Shown: piece by piece, positions 49,866 through 57,932 of the stretch
Numbering within the stretch: position 1 is the first letter of the stretch
Layout of the letters: every line of letters starts with the position of its first letter
Source: Halobaculum sp. MBLA0147
Lineage (GTDB): Archaea > Halobacteriota > Halobacteria > Halobacteriales > Haloferacaceae
Direction: 5' to 3'
Length of the DNA: 64,000 nt
Assembly: GCF_041361345.1 (NCBI RefSeq)
Contig: NZ_JBGKAD010000002.1
Coordinates: 1-64,000 of the forward strand
Notes under the pieces: generated by a model
Seen by the model: the letters and a program-made list of their open reading frames with translations, nothing else
Told to the model about the DNA's origin: nothing
Database searches by the model: none
Position numbers and translations under genes: made by a program

Positions 49866-51131
49866 GTGTCACAGACAGACGGCAACTACGACGTGCTCGT
49901 GTGGGGTGCGACCGGGACGGCGGGGTCGCTCGTCGCCGCTCACCTGACGGACTACCACTCGCCCGAGGAGCTCTCGCTGGCGCTCGGCGGCCGCAGCGAG
50001 GAGCGACTCGCGGCGGTGGCGGCCGACTGCGAGGCGAACACCGAGTGGGACGACATCCCGCTCGTGATCGGGGACGCGACGGAGCCCGACCGGCTCCGCG
50101 AGATCGCGGCGACGACCGATGTCGTCTGCACGACCGTCGGGCCGTACACGACCTACGGGACGCCCCTCGTCGCGGCGTGTGTCGAGACCGGCACCGACTA
50201 CTGTGACCTCACCGGCGAGGTGACGTGGGTGCGCGAGATCGTCGACGAGTACCACGACGCGGCGGTCGCGGCCGACGCGCGGATCGTCACCGGCTGTGGG
50301 TTCGACTCCGTCCCGGCGGACCTCGGGACGGCGCTCGCACAGGAGTACGCGCTGGAGACGGACGACGCACCCTGCGACACCGTCCGGATCTACCTGGAAG
50401 ACGTGATCGGCGGCGTCAGCGGCGGCACGCTCGCCAGCGGCGCCGAGTTGTTCGCGGCCGCCTCGAACGACCGGGAGGCACGCCGCACCCTCGCGAACCC
50501 CTACTCCATCGCCCCGCCGGGCGAACGGGAGGGGCCCGACGAGGGTGAACAGGCAGCACCCCGGCGGGACCCACTCCGTCCGGGCTGGACTGGCCCCTCC
50601 CCGATGGCGCCGATCAACGAACGCGTCGTCCGGCGATCCAACGCGCTGTTGGACTACCCGTGGGGACGTGCGTTCGACTGTACCGAGGTGATCCCGACCG
50701 GCACGGGCGTCGGGGGCGCGGCCGCCGCGGGTGCGGTCGCCGCGGGTGCGGGACTGGCGACGGTCGCCATGTCCGTCGACCCGGTTCGGGAGCTGCTCCG
50801 GGATCACGTCTTCCCAGATCCGGGTGAGGGGCCGAGCGAGGAGACGATCGAGAACGGGCGGTTCACGGTCCGCGTGCTGGGCCGCGGCACCGGCGAGGAC
50901 GGCCCGTTCACCGTCGCGGCCGAGATCGGTGCGGACCGCGACCCGGGGTACGGCGCGACGGCGAAGATGCTCGGCGAGTCCGCGGTAGCGCTGTGTCGAG
51001 ACGCCGCCGACGCCCCGCTGTCCGGGGGTGTCCTGACGCCGGCGACCGGGATCGGCACCGGACTCGCGGACCGCCTCCGCGACGTTGGGATGACAGTCTC
51101 CGTGGGCGACTACGAGGCCGACGCGGAGTGA
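49866..51131 (+). CDS. Saccharopine dehydrogenase-like / trans-acting enoyl reductase family
   Basis: A 421-residue NAD(P)-dependent oxidoreductase. The Rossmann entry VLVWGATGTAGSLVAAHLTD is followed by VVCTTVGPYTTYGTPLVAAC and GTDYCDLTGEVTWVREIVDE. Later conserved segments are GCGFDSVPADLGTALAQEY and GGVSGGTLASGAELF. This is the layout of the short saccharopine-dehydrogenase-like family that includes trans-acting enoyl reductases and geranylgeranyl-type reductases. Starts at a GTG. The substrate cannot be told; a lipid intermediate is likely. Confidence 0.85.
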   Translation: MSQTDGNYDVLVWGATGTAGSLVAAHLTDYHSPEELSLALGGRSEERLAAVAADCEANTEWDDIPLVIGDATEPDRLREIAATTDVVCTTVGPYTTYGTPLVAACVETGTDYCDLTGEVTWVREIVDEYHDAAVAADARIVTGCGFDSVPADLGTALAQEYALETDDAPCDTVRIYLEDVIGGVSGGTLASGAELFAAASNDREARRTLANPYSIAPPGEREGPDEGEQAAPRRDPLRPGWTGPSPMAPINERVVRRSNALLDYPWGRAFDCTEVIPTGTGVGGAAAAGAVAAGAGLATVAMSVDPVRELLRDHVFPDPGEGPSEETIENGRFTVRVLGRGTGEDGPFTVAAEIGADRDPGYGATAKMLGESAVALCRDAADAPLSGGVLTPATGIGTGLADRLRDVGMTVSVGDYEADAE

Positions 51132-51136
51132 GCGAC

Positions 51137-51898
51137 TCAGAAGTGCGTCAGCTTGTCTCGGCGGTAGAGGTCCAGCGAGGTGACGCTGTTGCGCGACCGC
51201 TGGCGGACGGCGAAACTGATCGCGTCCGCCACCTCGATCGGTTCGGTGACGCTCTCCGGGTCGTGGGCGTCGGCGGCCGGGGTGCCGCTCTCGGAGCCGA
51301 ACTCCGTCCGCACCTCCGTCGGGTTGACACAGGTCACCGCGACACCGTCGTCGCCGAGACTCGCTTGCAGCGAGGCGGCGAACCCGCGCGTCCACCACTT
51401 CGTCGCGGCGTACACCGGGTTGGCTGGGCGGGGGTGTTGGCCCGCCATACTCCCGACGAAGACGAGGTTGCCGCGCGACTCGACGAGCGCGGGGATCGTC
51501 TCGCGGGCGGTGTAAAACATCCCGTCGACGTTGACGCCTCGCATCCTCTCGTACGTCTCGTCGGACATCTCCGCGACGGGGCTGGCGATACCGACGCCGG
51601 CGTTCGCCACCACCACGTCGATCCCGCCGAACGTGTCCTCGGTCTCCGCCGCCAGCGCCGCGACGGCCTCCGGGTCGGTCACGTCCGTGGGAACGACGTG
51701 AGCCGTCGCGTCGCTCTCGGCCTCGATCTCCGTAGCGAGGTTCTCTAGCCGGTCTGTGCGTCGCGCCGCCACCACCACGTCGGCTCCGTCGGCCGCGAGG
51801 ACACGCGCCGTCGCCGCGCCGATGCCCGACGACGCCCCGGTCACGACGGCGGTCGCGTCTGCGAGTGGTGTCTCGCGCTGTGTGGGTCTGTCGACCAT
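51137..51898 (-). CDS. Short-chain dehydrogenase/reductase (classical, YdfG-like)
   Basis: A 253-residue SDR: TAVVTGASSGIGAATARVLA, then VVVANAGVGIASPVAEMSDE, GNLVFVGSMAGQHPRPANPV and the catalytic YAATK (Tyr-x3-Lys). RRTD after the second strand suggests NADP preference. ATG 51898 matches family starts. It is convergent with the saccharopine-dehydrogenase-like gene, 5 bases apart. Substrate unknown. Confidence 0.88.
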   Translation of the reverse strand: MVDRPTQRETPLADATAVVTGASSGIGAATARVLAADGADVVVAARRTDRLENLATEIEAESDATAHVVPTDVTDPEAVAALAAETEDTFGGIDVVVANAGVGIASPVAEMSDETYERMRGVNVDGMFYTARETIPALVESRGNLVFVGSMAGQHPRPANPVYAATKWWTRGFAASLQASLGDDGVAVTCVNPTEVRTEFGSESGTPAADAHDPESVTEPIEVADAISFAVRQRSRNSVTSLDLYRRDKLTHF

Positions 51899-52082
51899 AG
51901 GTTCCGTCGGGTCCGGCGTGACACGGGTCTTCCGGTCCCGACACCCACGGTCCGACCGCGACCCGGACCGTCCAGCGGTCGTCGGCCGGACCGATACAGT
52001 AACGAAGAGAAGCGTAAACACATCTCGAATACGAATACCGTGCTCGTCAGAGTTAAATTCGGTTGGAGAGTCGAACGAACTT

Positions 52083-52610
52083 GTGACTGCGAAGATATCG
52101 GGGAAGTACGTCGCCGCGTTCGTCCAGAGTGCCGGCGAGGTGTCGGCGGTGTTCGAGAAGAAGGCTCAGGAGACGCTCGCGAGTCACGGGATCGAAGAAC
52201 CCGACCCGGAGGGGTACTACGACGACGCCGAGTTCGGCGCCGCGCTGGCCGAGATCGAAGAGAAAGCCGGTGAGCGGACGGTCAGACGGGCCGGACAGAA
52301 GATGATCGCGGTGAACGAGCCGATCGTCTCGCAGTCGTCGGCCGTGGCGGGGTTGGAGACGATGGCCGAACAACACGCCGGCATCCACCGCGACTACTCC
52401 GTCGCCGAGGCGGGCGGGTACGATGTGCTCTCGACGAGCGACGACAGCTGTCGCGTCGACGTACTCGGCGACTACCCGTTCCCGCTGTCGCTGCCGCACG
52501 GGGCTATCGAGGGAACGGTCCAGCAGACGGAGTCCGAGGCGACCCGAGTGACGGTCGACCGGGTCGACGCACCCGACGACGTGTTCGCCCGGTTCGAGGT
52601 CGGGTGGTGA
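52083..52610 (+). CDS. Conserved haloarchaeal protein, unknown (heme-NO-binding-like size)
   Basis: A 175-residue soluble acidic protein from a GTG: AKISGKYVAAFVQSAGEVSA, then EEPDPEGYYDDAEFGAALAE, ERTVRRAGQKMIAVNEPIVS and AEQHAGIHRDYSVAEAGGYD. The layout (helical N-terminus, FPLSLPHGAIEG strand near the end) is shared by uncharacterised haloarchaeal proteins. No catalytic motif is visible. The AT-rich AGAGTTAAATTC (52051-52062) provides a leaderless-type promoter. Confidence 0.7.
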   Translation: MTAKISGKYVAAFVQSAGEVSAVFEKKAQETLASHGIEEPDPEGYYDDAEFGAALAEIEEKAGERTVRRAGQKMIAVNEPIVSQSSAVAGLETMAEQHAGIHRDYSVAEAGGYDVLSTSDDSCRVDVLGDYPFPLSLPHGAIEGTVQQTESEATRVTVDRVDAPDDVFARFEVGW

Positions 52611-52666
52611 ACTGGACACGATCACGGACCGAGCAGTGACTCGAGTGATCGGTTCCCTCGCGGGAG

Positions 52667-53497
52667 TCACTCGGGAGCGCCCTCGACGCGGACGCGCGGT
52701 GTGACCAGTGTTCCCGTCGCGAGTCGTCGGTAGAGTCCGGTGACACCGAAGTAGACGACACCGACGGCGACGAAGAACGCGACCTGCGCGTGTCCGTCCC
52801 ACGCGAACCCGTCGACGAGCAGCGGCCAACTGTTGCCGAACGCGTGGAGGAACCCGACGAAGTAGAGGTTCTCCGTGAGTTCGTACACCACGCCGAACCC
52901 GACGCCAGAGAGCGTGAGTACCAGCAGCGTCCCGACGACGGAGGTGCCGCCGACGTAGCCACCCTCGGCGAGGATCCGCGGGACGTGAGCGAGCGCGAAG
53001 AGGACACCCGCGACACCGATCGTCACCGTCCGCGAGACCGCACTGTCGGCACCCAAGACGCTCCGCACCTTCACCTGCAGGTAGCCACGGAAGACGAACT
53101 CCTCGACGAACGCGAGGTACAGAACCACGAGGAGATTCCCGGCAGTCGTCTGCTGGAGAGGCCCCAGTCCCCACGGGTTACCGCTCGCAGTCGCGATCCC
53201 CACACCCACCGCGTTCAGCGCGACCCAGACGAGCAGAAACGCACCGACGCCGGGCACCAGGAACCGACGCGAGAGCCCGATGTCCGTCGCACCCGCACCG
53301 TCTACCCGGAGGAACACCGCACCCAGACCGGCGAGACCGAGGAACCAGAGTCCCTCGACCACGTCTCGAACCAACTCGGACTCGCTCGCTGCGGCCGTGT
53401 CGGCCCAGTGACCCACCGCGAAGTACACACCGACGGCGACGAGGAACGCGATCAGGCGACTCGGGCGCTCGTCGACCGAGACGACTCTCGTGTCCAT
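52667..53497 (-). CDS. CPBP-family intramembrane metalloprotease (CAAX-protease type)
   Basis: A 276-residue membrane protein of about eight helices with the ABI/CPBP motifs: EEFVFRG at 132-138 (Glu-Glu-x3-Arg), FALAHVPR with His171, and HAFGNS with His218 and Asn222. The proteins are glutamic-type or metal proteases that cleave within membranes, or act in prenyl-protein processing. ATG 53497 avoids a short polar extension. No partner gene is obvious. Confidence 0.87.
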   Translation of the reverse strand: MDTRVVSVDERPSRLIAFLVAVGVYFAVGHWADTAAASESELVRDVVEGLWFLGLAGLGAVFLRVDGAGATDIGLSRRFLVPGVGAFLLVWVALNAVGVGIATASGNPWGLGPLQQTTAGNLLVVLYLAFVEEFVFRGYLQVKVRSVLGADSAVSRTVTIGVAGVLFALAHVPRILAEGGYVGGTSVVGTLLVLTLSGVGFGVVYELTENLYFVGFLHAFGNSWPLLVDGFAWDGHAQVAFFVAVGVVYFGVTGLYRRLATGTLVTPRVRVEGAPE

Positions 53498-53683
53498 ACC
53501 ACTCCTCTCGGACGACGGCACTTGAGCCACGACGGCGAGTGACTCCGCCAGAGACCGGATCTCACCGATCGTAACAGACGGTCACGGGTACGGAGGAGGG
53601 AGCACTCGTCTCGGGAAGTCAGCGGCCGGTCTCTCCTGCCGGTCTCGAGTAACATACTTGTGCCCGTGCGACAGTCGTGTGGT

Positions 53684-54067
53684 ATGCTAGAGCGTGGCGA
53701 GAACTGGTCGTTGGAGTACGACGACGGAGTCGTGATCGGGCGGTTCGAGCGTGGAATGCCGCTGTCGGCCTTCGAGGAGGAGGCGTACCCGGCGTTCGAG
53801 CGGATCTTGGGCGAACACGAGACCGACATCGTCGCGACGGCCGACATCGTCAGGTTGGAGGACGCACTGGGACAGGACGTGCTCGACATCTGGGAGCAGG
53901 CGGCACGCGAGTCGTCACAGCTCCCCAACTACGAGCGGGCCGCGCTCGTCGCCGACGGGATCCTGAAGTACGGCCTCAAGGGACAGCTCAGAGTGCCGGA
54001 CGCCGAGATCGAGACGTTCGAGGACCCCGAGCGAGCGATCCACTGGGCGCGGACCGGCGAGCAGTAG
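53684..54067 (+). CDS. SpoIIAA/STAS-like protein, third copy
   Basis: A 127-residue protein: NWSLEYDDGVVIGRFERGMP, then TDIVATADIVRLEDALGQDV, NYERAALVADGILKYGLKGQ and FEDPERAIHWARTG. The overall pattern matches the two STAS-like proteins at 3.4-4.1 kb, but sequence similarity is low. TAACATACTTG (53650-53660) ~24-34 bases before the ATG is a leaderless promoter. No signalling partner is adjacent. Confidence 0.7.
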   Translation: MLERGENWSLEYDDGVVIGRFERGMPLSAFEEEAYPAFERILGEHETDIVATADIVRLEDALGQDVLDIWEQAARESSQLPNYERAALVADGILKYGLKGQLRVPDAEIETFEDPERAIHWARTGEQ

Positions 54068-54115
54068 TCCCGGCGCGCCACGCGAAGTGTCGCGGCCGAG
54101 AACTGAGCGCCTCTC

Positions 54116-55396
54116 TCACCGGAGGTCACGCGCCAACAACCCGGCGGCGACGAGCAGACAGGCCGCCAGTCCGAGGAAGCCGACGCGGTAGCCGGCGGTG
54201 TCTGCCATCCACCCGAGATACACCGGACCGAACGCGCCGACACCGAGGAACACCGCCCGTGCGGCACCCAGGTCGCCCCCGACGTTCGCGTCCGGCGCGG
54301 CGTCCAACAGGAGCGCGTCGACGACCGGAAAGACGGACTTGTACCCCACCGCGTAGACCGCGACCGCCGCGACGACGGCACCCAAACCCTCCAGAACGAT
54401 CACCGCGCCGAGCGCACCGACGGAGAGGACCAGGCCACCGACCGCCACCGCCCGCCGCGGGAACTGGTCGGCCAGCCGTCCGGAGACGGGCTTGACCGCG
54501 AACCCGACGACGAACACGACCGCGAACACGCCAGCGGCGGTCGCCTCCGAGAACCCCTTCGCCGTCGCGAGGTACGTCGGGAGGAACCCGACCCACGCGC
54601 CGACGACGAAGAAGAACAGCGCGAACGCCGTCAACGCCTCCCGCTGGGCGCGTGTCGTGAGGAGTCTGCGTACCGTCGCCCGGAACCCGAATTCCGGCCA
54701 CCCGACGCGGTACGGCGCCTCGTTCCAGACGACGTAGCCGACGGCGGTGAGCCCGACCAGCCCGGCCAGCGGGAGGAACGGCGCACGCCAGGACGGTGGC
54801 TCGGTGAAGGCGGTGACGCCCGCCACCGCGCCGCTCGTGACGACGACGCCGACGACGGACGCCGTCAGTCCGCCCGCGTCTGTCCCGGCCGCGTACACAC
54901 CCAGTGCCTGCCCACGCTTCTCGACGAACACGTCGGAGAGTTGGGCGCGCGACGGGACGGCGAACAGCCCCTTCCCGAGTCCCAAGACGAGAGCGGCGGC
55001 GACGAACCCGACCACGCTCGTCGCGACCGAGAACAGCAGGAACGAACAGCAGATGGCGACCAGACCGGCGACGATCGGTGGCGGCCGCGAGAAGGCGTCG
55101 GAGAGCCGTCCGCTCGGGAACTGTGTCACGGCGTACAGCAGTTGGAGTGCGCCCAACGCCAGCCCCGCAGTCGCCGTGCTCACACGGAGGTCCGCTATGA
55201 TCGCCGGGAGCAGCGGCGACAGCAGGAACCGGCCGACCTGGAGCGTCGCCCACGCGAGGCTCAGACTCGCGAGGAGGCGGCCCGTGTAGCCGGCTCCGAG
55301 CCGTTCGGGCTCCCGGTCGGTCGACTGGCCGCCGTTGCCACCGGACTCGTTCCGGGTCTCCGCCCGCTGTTCGGTCTTCCCCGTCTCGGTCGTCAC
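54116..55396 (-). CDS. Major facilitator superfamily transporter
   Basis: A 426-residue, 12-helix transporter. After a ~35-residue polar N-terminus come LLASLSLAWATLQVGRFLLS, LGALQLLYAVTQFPSGRLSD (the loop 2-3 motif), AALVLGLGKGLFAVPSRAQL and, in the second half, KPVSGRLADQFPRRAVAVGG repeating the MFS motif. Starts at a GTG. The substrate is unknown; the layout resembles drug or sugar exporters. Confidence 0.88.
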   Translation of the reverse strand: MTTETGKTEQRAETRNESGGNGGQSTDREPERLGAGYTGRLLASLSLAWATLQVGRFLLSPLLPAIIADLRVSTATAGLALGALQLLYAVTQFPSGRLSDAFSRPPPIVAGLVAICCSFLLFSVATSVVGFVAAALVLGLGKGLFAVPSRAQLSDVFVEKRGQALGVYAAGTDAGGLTASVVGVVVTSGAVAGVTAFTEPPSWRAPFLPLAGLVGLTAVGYVVWNEAPYRVGWPEFGFRATVRRLLTTRAQREALTAFALFFFVVGAWVGFLPTYLATAKGFSEATAAGVFAVVFVVGFAVKPVSGRLADQFPRRAVAVGGLVLSVGALGAVIVLEGLGAVVAAVAVYAVGYKSVFPVVDALLLDAAPDANVGGDLGAARAVFLGVGAFGPVYLGWMADTAGYRVGFLGLAACLLVAAGLLARDLR

Positions 55397-55468
55397 TGTC
55401 TCCCGACAACGCCGAGACGCCTATCAGCCCGACGATTCCACGGCGCGAGGGTCGCCGCTCGCCACGAC

Positions 55469-57031
55469 TCACTCCGTCGCGGCCGACGTGGTCGCGAACG
55501 AACTCTGGCCGTCGCCGGACCGCAGGCGGGCGTACTCCCAGACGAGCACGGAGAGCACGACCCCCGAGAGCATCGCAGCCCCAGCCAGTGTCCGAGCGCC
55601 GATCGTCGGGAGCGCCGGGAGCCTGCCGAACAGCGCGGCGACGAGGGCGACGAGCCAGACGCCCGCGATCAGTCCCAGCGACTCGCGGGGTCCCACCGGG
55701 AGGCCGCGGCGAGCGCGAACGCGGCGGACGACGAGACCGAGGAGCCCGCCGGCCCAGAGCAGTCCCGCGAGGAGCGTCTGGGACGGCGTCACGACGAGTG
55801 TGGTCAGGAACGTGGCGGCCCCGGCGACGAGCAGTCCCTCGGCGACGGAGACGGCGACCGCACTCCACCCGCGTCCGGGTACCCACGGGGTGTCCCGATC
55901 CGACCGGTCGTCCGACTCGGTCTCGTCGTAGTCGGCCGACTCGTCGGCATCGGACAATTCGTCCGCCGTTCGGTCGGCCGCGTCGCCCCCGTCGTCGGGG
56001 TCGTGTCGCACACGCTGGCCGACGTGGACGTACTGTCCCCGGGCGGCAGCGGCGTCCCAGTCGCCGACCTCGGCGAGGTTCGGTCCGGGCGACTCCACGA
56101 CACAGTCCGCGAAGGCGACCGGCAACCCGGCTGCCAACCCGAACGACGGGTGGTCCTGCAGTTGGAAGTGGAGGTGGGGCTCCGAGGAGTTACCGGTGTG
56201 TCCACACCGGCCGACCACCTCGCCACGCCGCACGCGGTCGCCGGGTTCGACGGTCGGACTCCCCGGCACGAGGTGGGCGAGGTAGCTGTACTCGTCGTCC
56301 GCGTGCCGGATCGTCACGTAGTTGCCGGCCACGCGCCGCTTGCACGGGTGCGAGAGCCCACTCGTCCCGTCCCACTCCGGGTCGCCGTCGCCGACCGCGA
56401 CCACGACGCCGTCGGCCGGCGCGAGGACCGGCTCGTCGTAACAGTAGTAGCTCTCCAACCCCTCGCCGTCGGGATCGTGGGTTCGCCCCTCCTCGTCGGT
56501 CACAACGAGGTCGTAGGCGTACCGCTGGGTCGCCGGGAACCAGGAGTGGGAGTGCTGTTTCCGGGGGCTCCCGTTCGCGACCGTCCACGTCCCCTCGACG
56601 GGGAGCCGGTACGAGACGGACTGTCGGTACGAGTTGGGACGCGGCAGCGAGCCGCGGTGCCGGATCGCGGCGACCAGACTCCCGAAGAACTGTGTCGCGT
56701 CCTGCCGCAGCGCCAGCGGGTTCAGGAACGTCGTCACCATCCCCACGAGTGCCAACGGCCCGCCACCCATCTGAATCCAGCTACGGGGTCTGACCGGGTC
56801 CACGACACCCACTCTGGCTCCGACACTCCGGACGACCGGTCCGACCAGCGGCCAGAGGAAGAACAGGAAGAACCGCTCCAGCGGTTCGAACGCGGCGACC
56901 CCGAACACGTCGCTGCCGACCAGTCCGACGACCCCGACCAGCCCCAGCGACATCGGATTCACCGCAGTGAGCCTGTCGACCGCTCGCGAGACGACCGCCG
57001 TCGTTCGCGCTCGTGCCGTGCCGTCCGTCAT
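55469..57031 (-). CDS. Membrane-anchored M23-type metallopeptidase
   Basis: A 520-residue protein. An N-terminal membrane part has two or three helices (MSLGLVGVVGLVGSDVFGVA and RFFLFFLWPLVGPVV). A lysostaphin-like M23 domain at ~155-310 has HSHSWFPATQRYAYDLVV (the His and Asp ligands), PVLAPADGVVVAVGDG, NYVTIRHADDEYSYLAHLVP and HLHFQLQDHP (the last His ligands). An Asp-rich linker and four C-terminal helices follow. M23 enzymes usually cut peptide bridges of murein, absent in haloarchaea, so the real substrate must be another surface or secreted protein. Confidence 0.85.
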   Translation of the reverse strand: MTDGTARARTTAVVSRAVDRLTAVNPMSLGLVGVVGLVGSDVFGVAAFEPLERFFLFFLWPLVGPVVRSVGARVGVVDPVRPRSWIQMGGGPLALVGMVTTFLNPLALRQDATQFFGSLVAAIRHRGSLPRPNSYRQSVSYRLPVEGTWTVANGSPRKQHSHSWFPATQRYAYDLVVTDEEGRTHDPDGEGLESYYCYDEPVLAPADGVVVAVGDGDPEWDGTSGLSHPCKRRVAGNYVTIRHADDEYSYLAHLVPGSPTVEPGDRVRRGEVVGRCGHTGNSSEPHLHFQLQDHPSFGLAAGLPVAFADCVVESPGPNLAEVGDWDAAAARGQYVHVGQRVRHDPDDGGDAADRTADELSDADESADYDETESDDRSDRDTPWVPGRGWSAVAVSVAEGLLVAGAATFLTTLVVTPSQTLLAGLLWAGGLLGLVVRRVRARRGLPVGPRESLGLIAGVWLVALVAALFGRLPALPTIGARTLAGAAMLSGVVLSVLVWEYARLRSGDGQSSFATTSAATE

Positions 57032-57159
57032 CGACAGTTCCCAGGGCTGCGGACGGCTTGTAGCTTCTGCGAACTGTGTTTCACGTGAGACGTTACCACA
57101 CTCGGACGGTGGCGGTCGTCGGCTGGTCGTGGAAACGGGGCGGCCGGTACGCCCCTCCG

Positions 57160-57798
57160 CTACGGCTCCGAGAGGAAGGCGAGAGTCTCCTCGACGACAC
57201 GCTCGCGATCTCCCAGGAAGGAGTGGTCCTCGCCGGCGAGTGTGACGAGTTCACCGTTCGGGAGCGCGTCGGCCAAGCCGGCGGCGTTGTCGACCGTCAC
57301 GGTCTCGTCGGCGTCACCTTGGAGGATTCGTGTCGGCGTCCGGATCGCGGTGAGAGTCTCGTCGTCGACGGACGGGGCGTCGTCGTGGTCGCCGTGGAGG
57401 ATCGCCGGTGCCCACAGGACGAGTCTGTCTGGCACCTCCGGGATCGTGTCGAGCACCAGTCGCCCGCCGAAACTCTTCGCGACGACCGCGACGGACTCGC
57501 AGCCGCGGTCGCGGAGCCACGCGACGGCCGCGCGGAGGTCGGTGGCGTGGTCGGACGCGGTCTTCGTCTGGAGGACATCTGTGTCGGCCCACGTCTGGAA
57601 CCGCGCGACGAGGTGTCCGTCCGCGGCGGCCGCCGTCGCGAGGTCGTCGAACACGTCCTCGAACGGGCCGTGAGTCGCCCCCGGGACGATCAGGAGTCCG
57701 CCGTCCGTCGGCTCGTCCGGCCGTGTCACCCGCCCGGGGTACCGTTCGTCGTCGACGTGGAGGGTCGTCTCTCTGGACACGCCAGTGCGTCTCTCCAC
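57160..57798 (-). CDS. Alpha/beta hydrolase (dienelactone-hydrolase/TEX30-like)
   Basis: A 212-residue hydrolase. GGLLIVPGATHGPFEDVFDD opens the fold; the nucleophile elbow reads KSFGGR (Ser in SFG). The acid is in LQGDADETVTV (Asp), and the His is in LAGEDHSFLG. The small size and VVAKSFGGRL pattern match the TEX30/KANSL3 group. Isolated gene; natural ester substrate unknown. Confidence 0.82.
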   Translation of the reverse strand: MERRTGVSRETTLHVDDERYPGRVTRPDEPTDGGLLIVPGATHGPFEDVFDDLATAAAADGHLVARFQTWADTDVLQTKTASDHATDLRAAVAWLRDRGCESVAVVAKSFGGRLVLDTIPEVPDRLVLWAPAILHGDHDDAPSVDDETLTAIRTPTRILQGDADETVTVDNAAGLADALPNGELVTLAGEDHSFLGDRERVVEETLAFLSEP

Positions 57799-57932
57799 CG
57801 AGACAAATCACTGTCGCCCACGATAGCCTGGCTCTGCCCAGGAGAGGCTCCGGGCTCCTCCCGGAGACACGAGAGGTGGCACGCCTCCGGAGAGTAAGAC
57901 ATAGACTGGTGTGGTCCTCACACACGTAGTAG

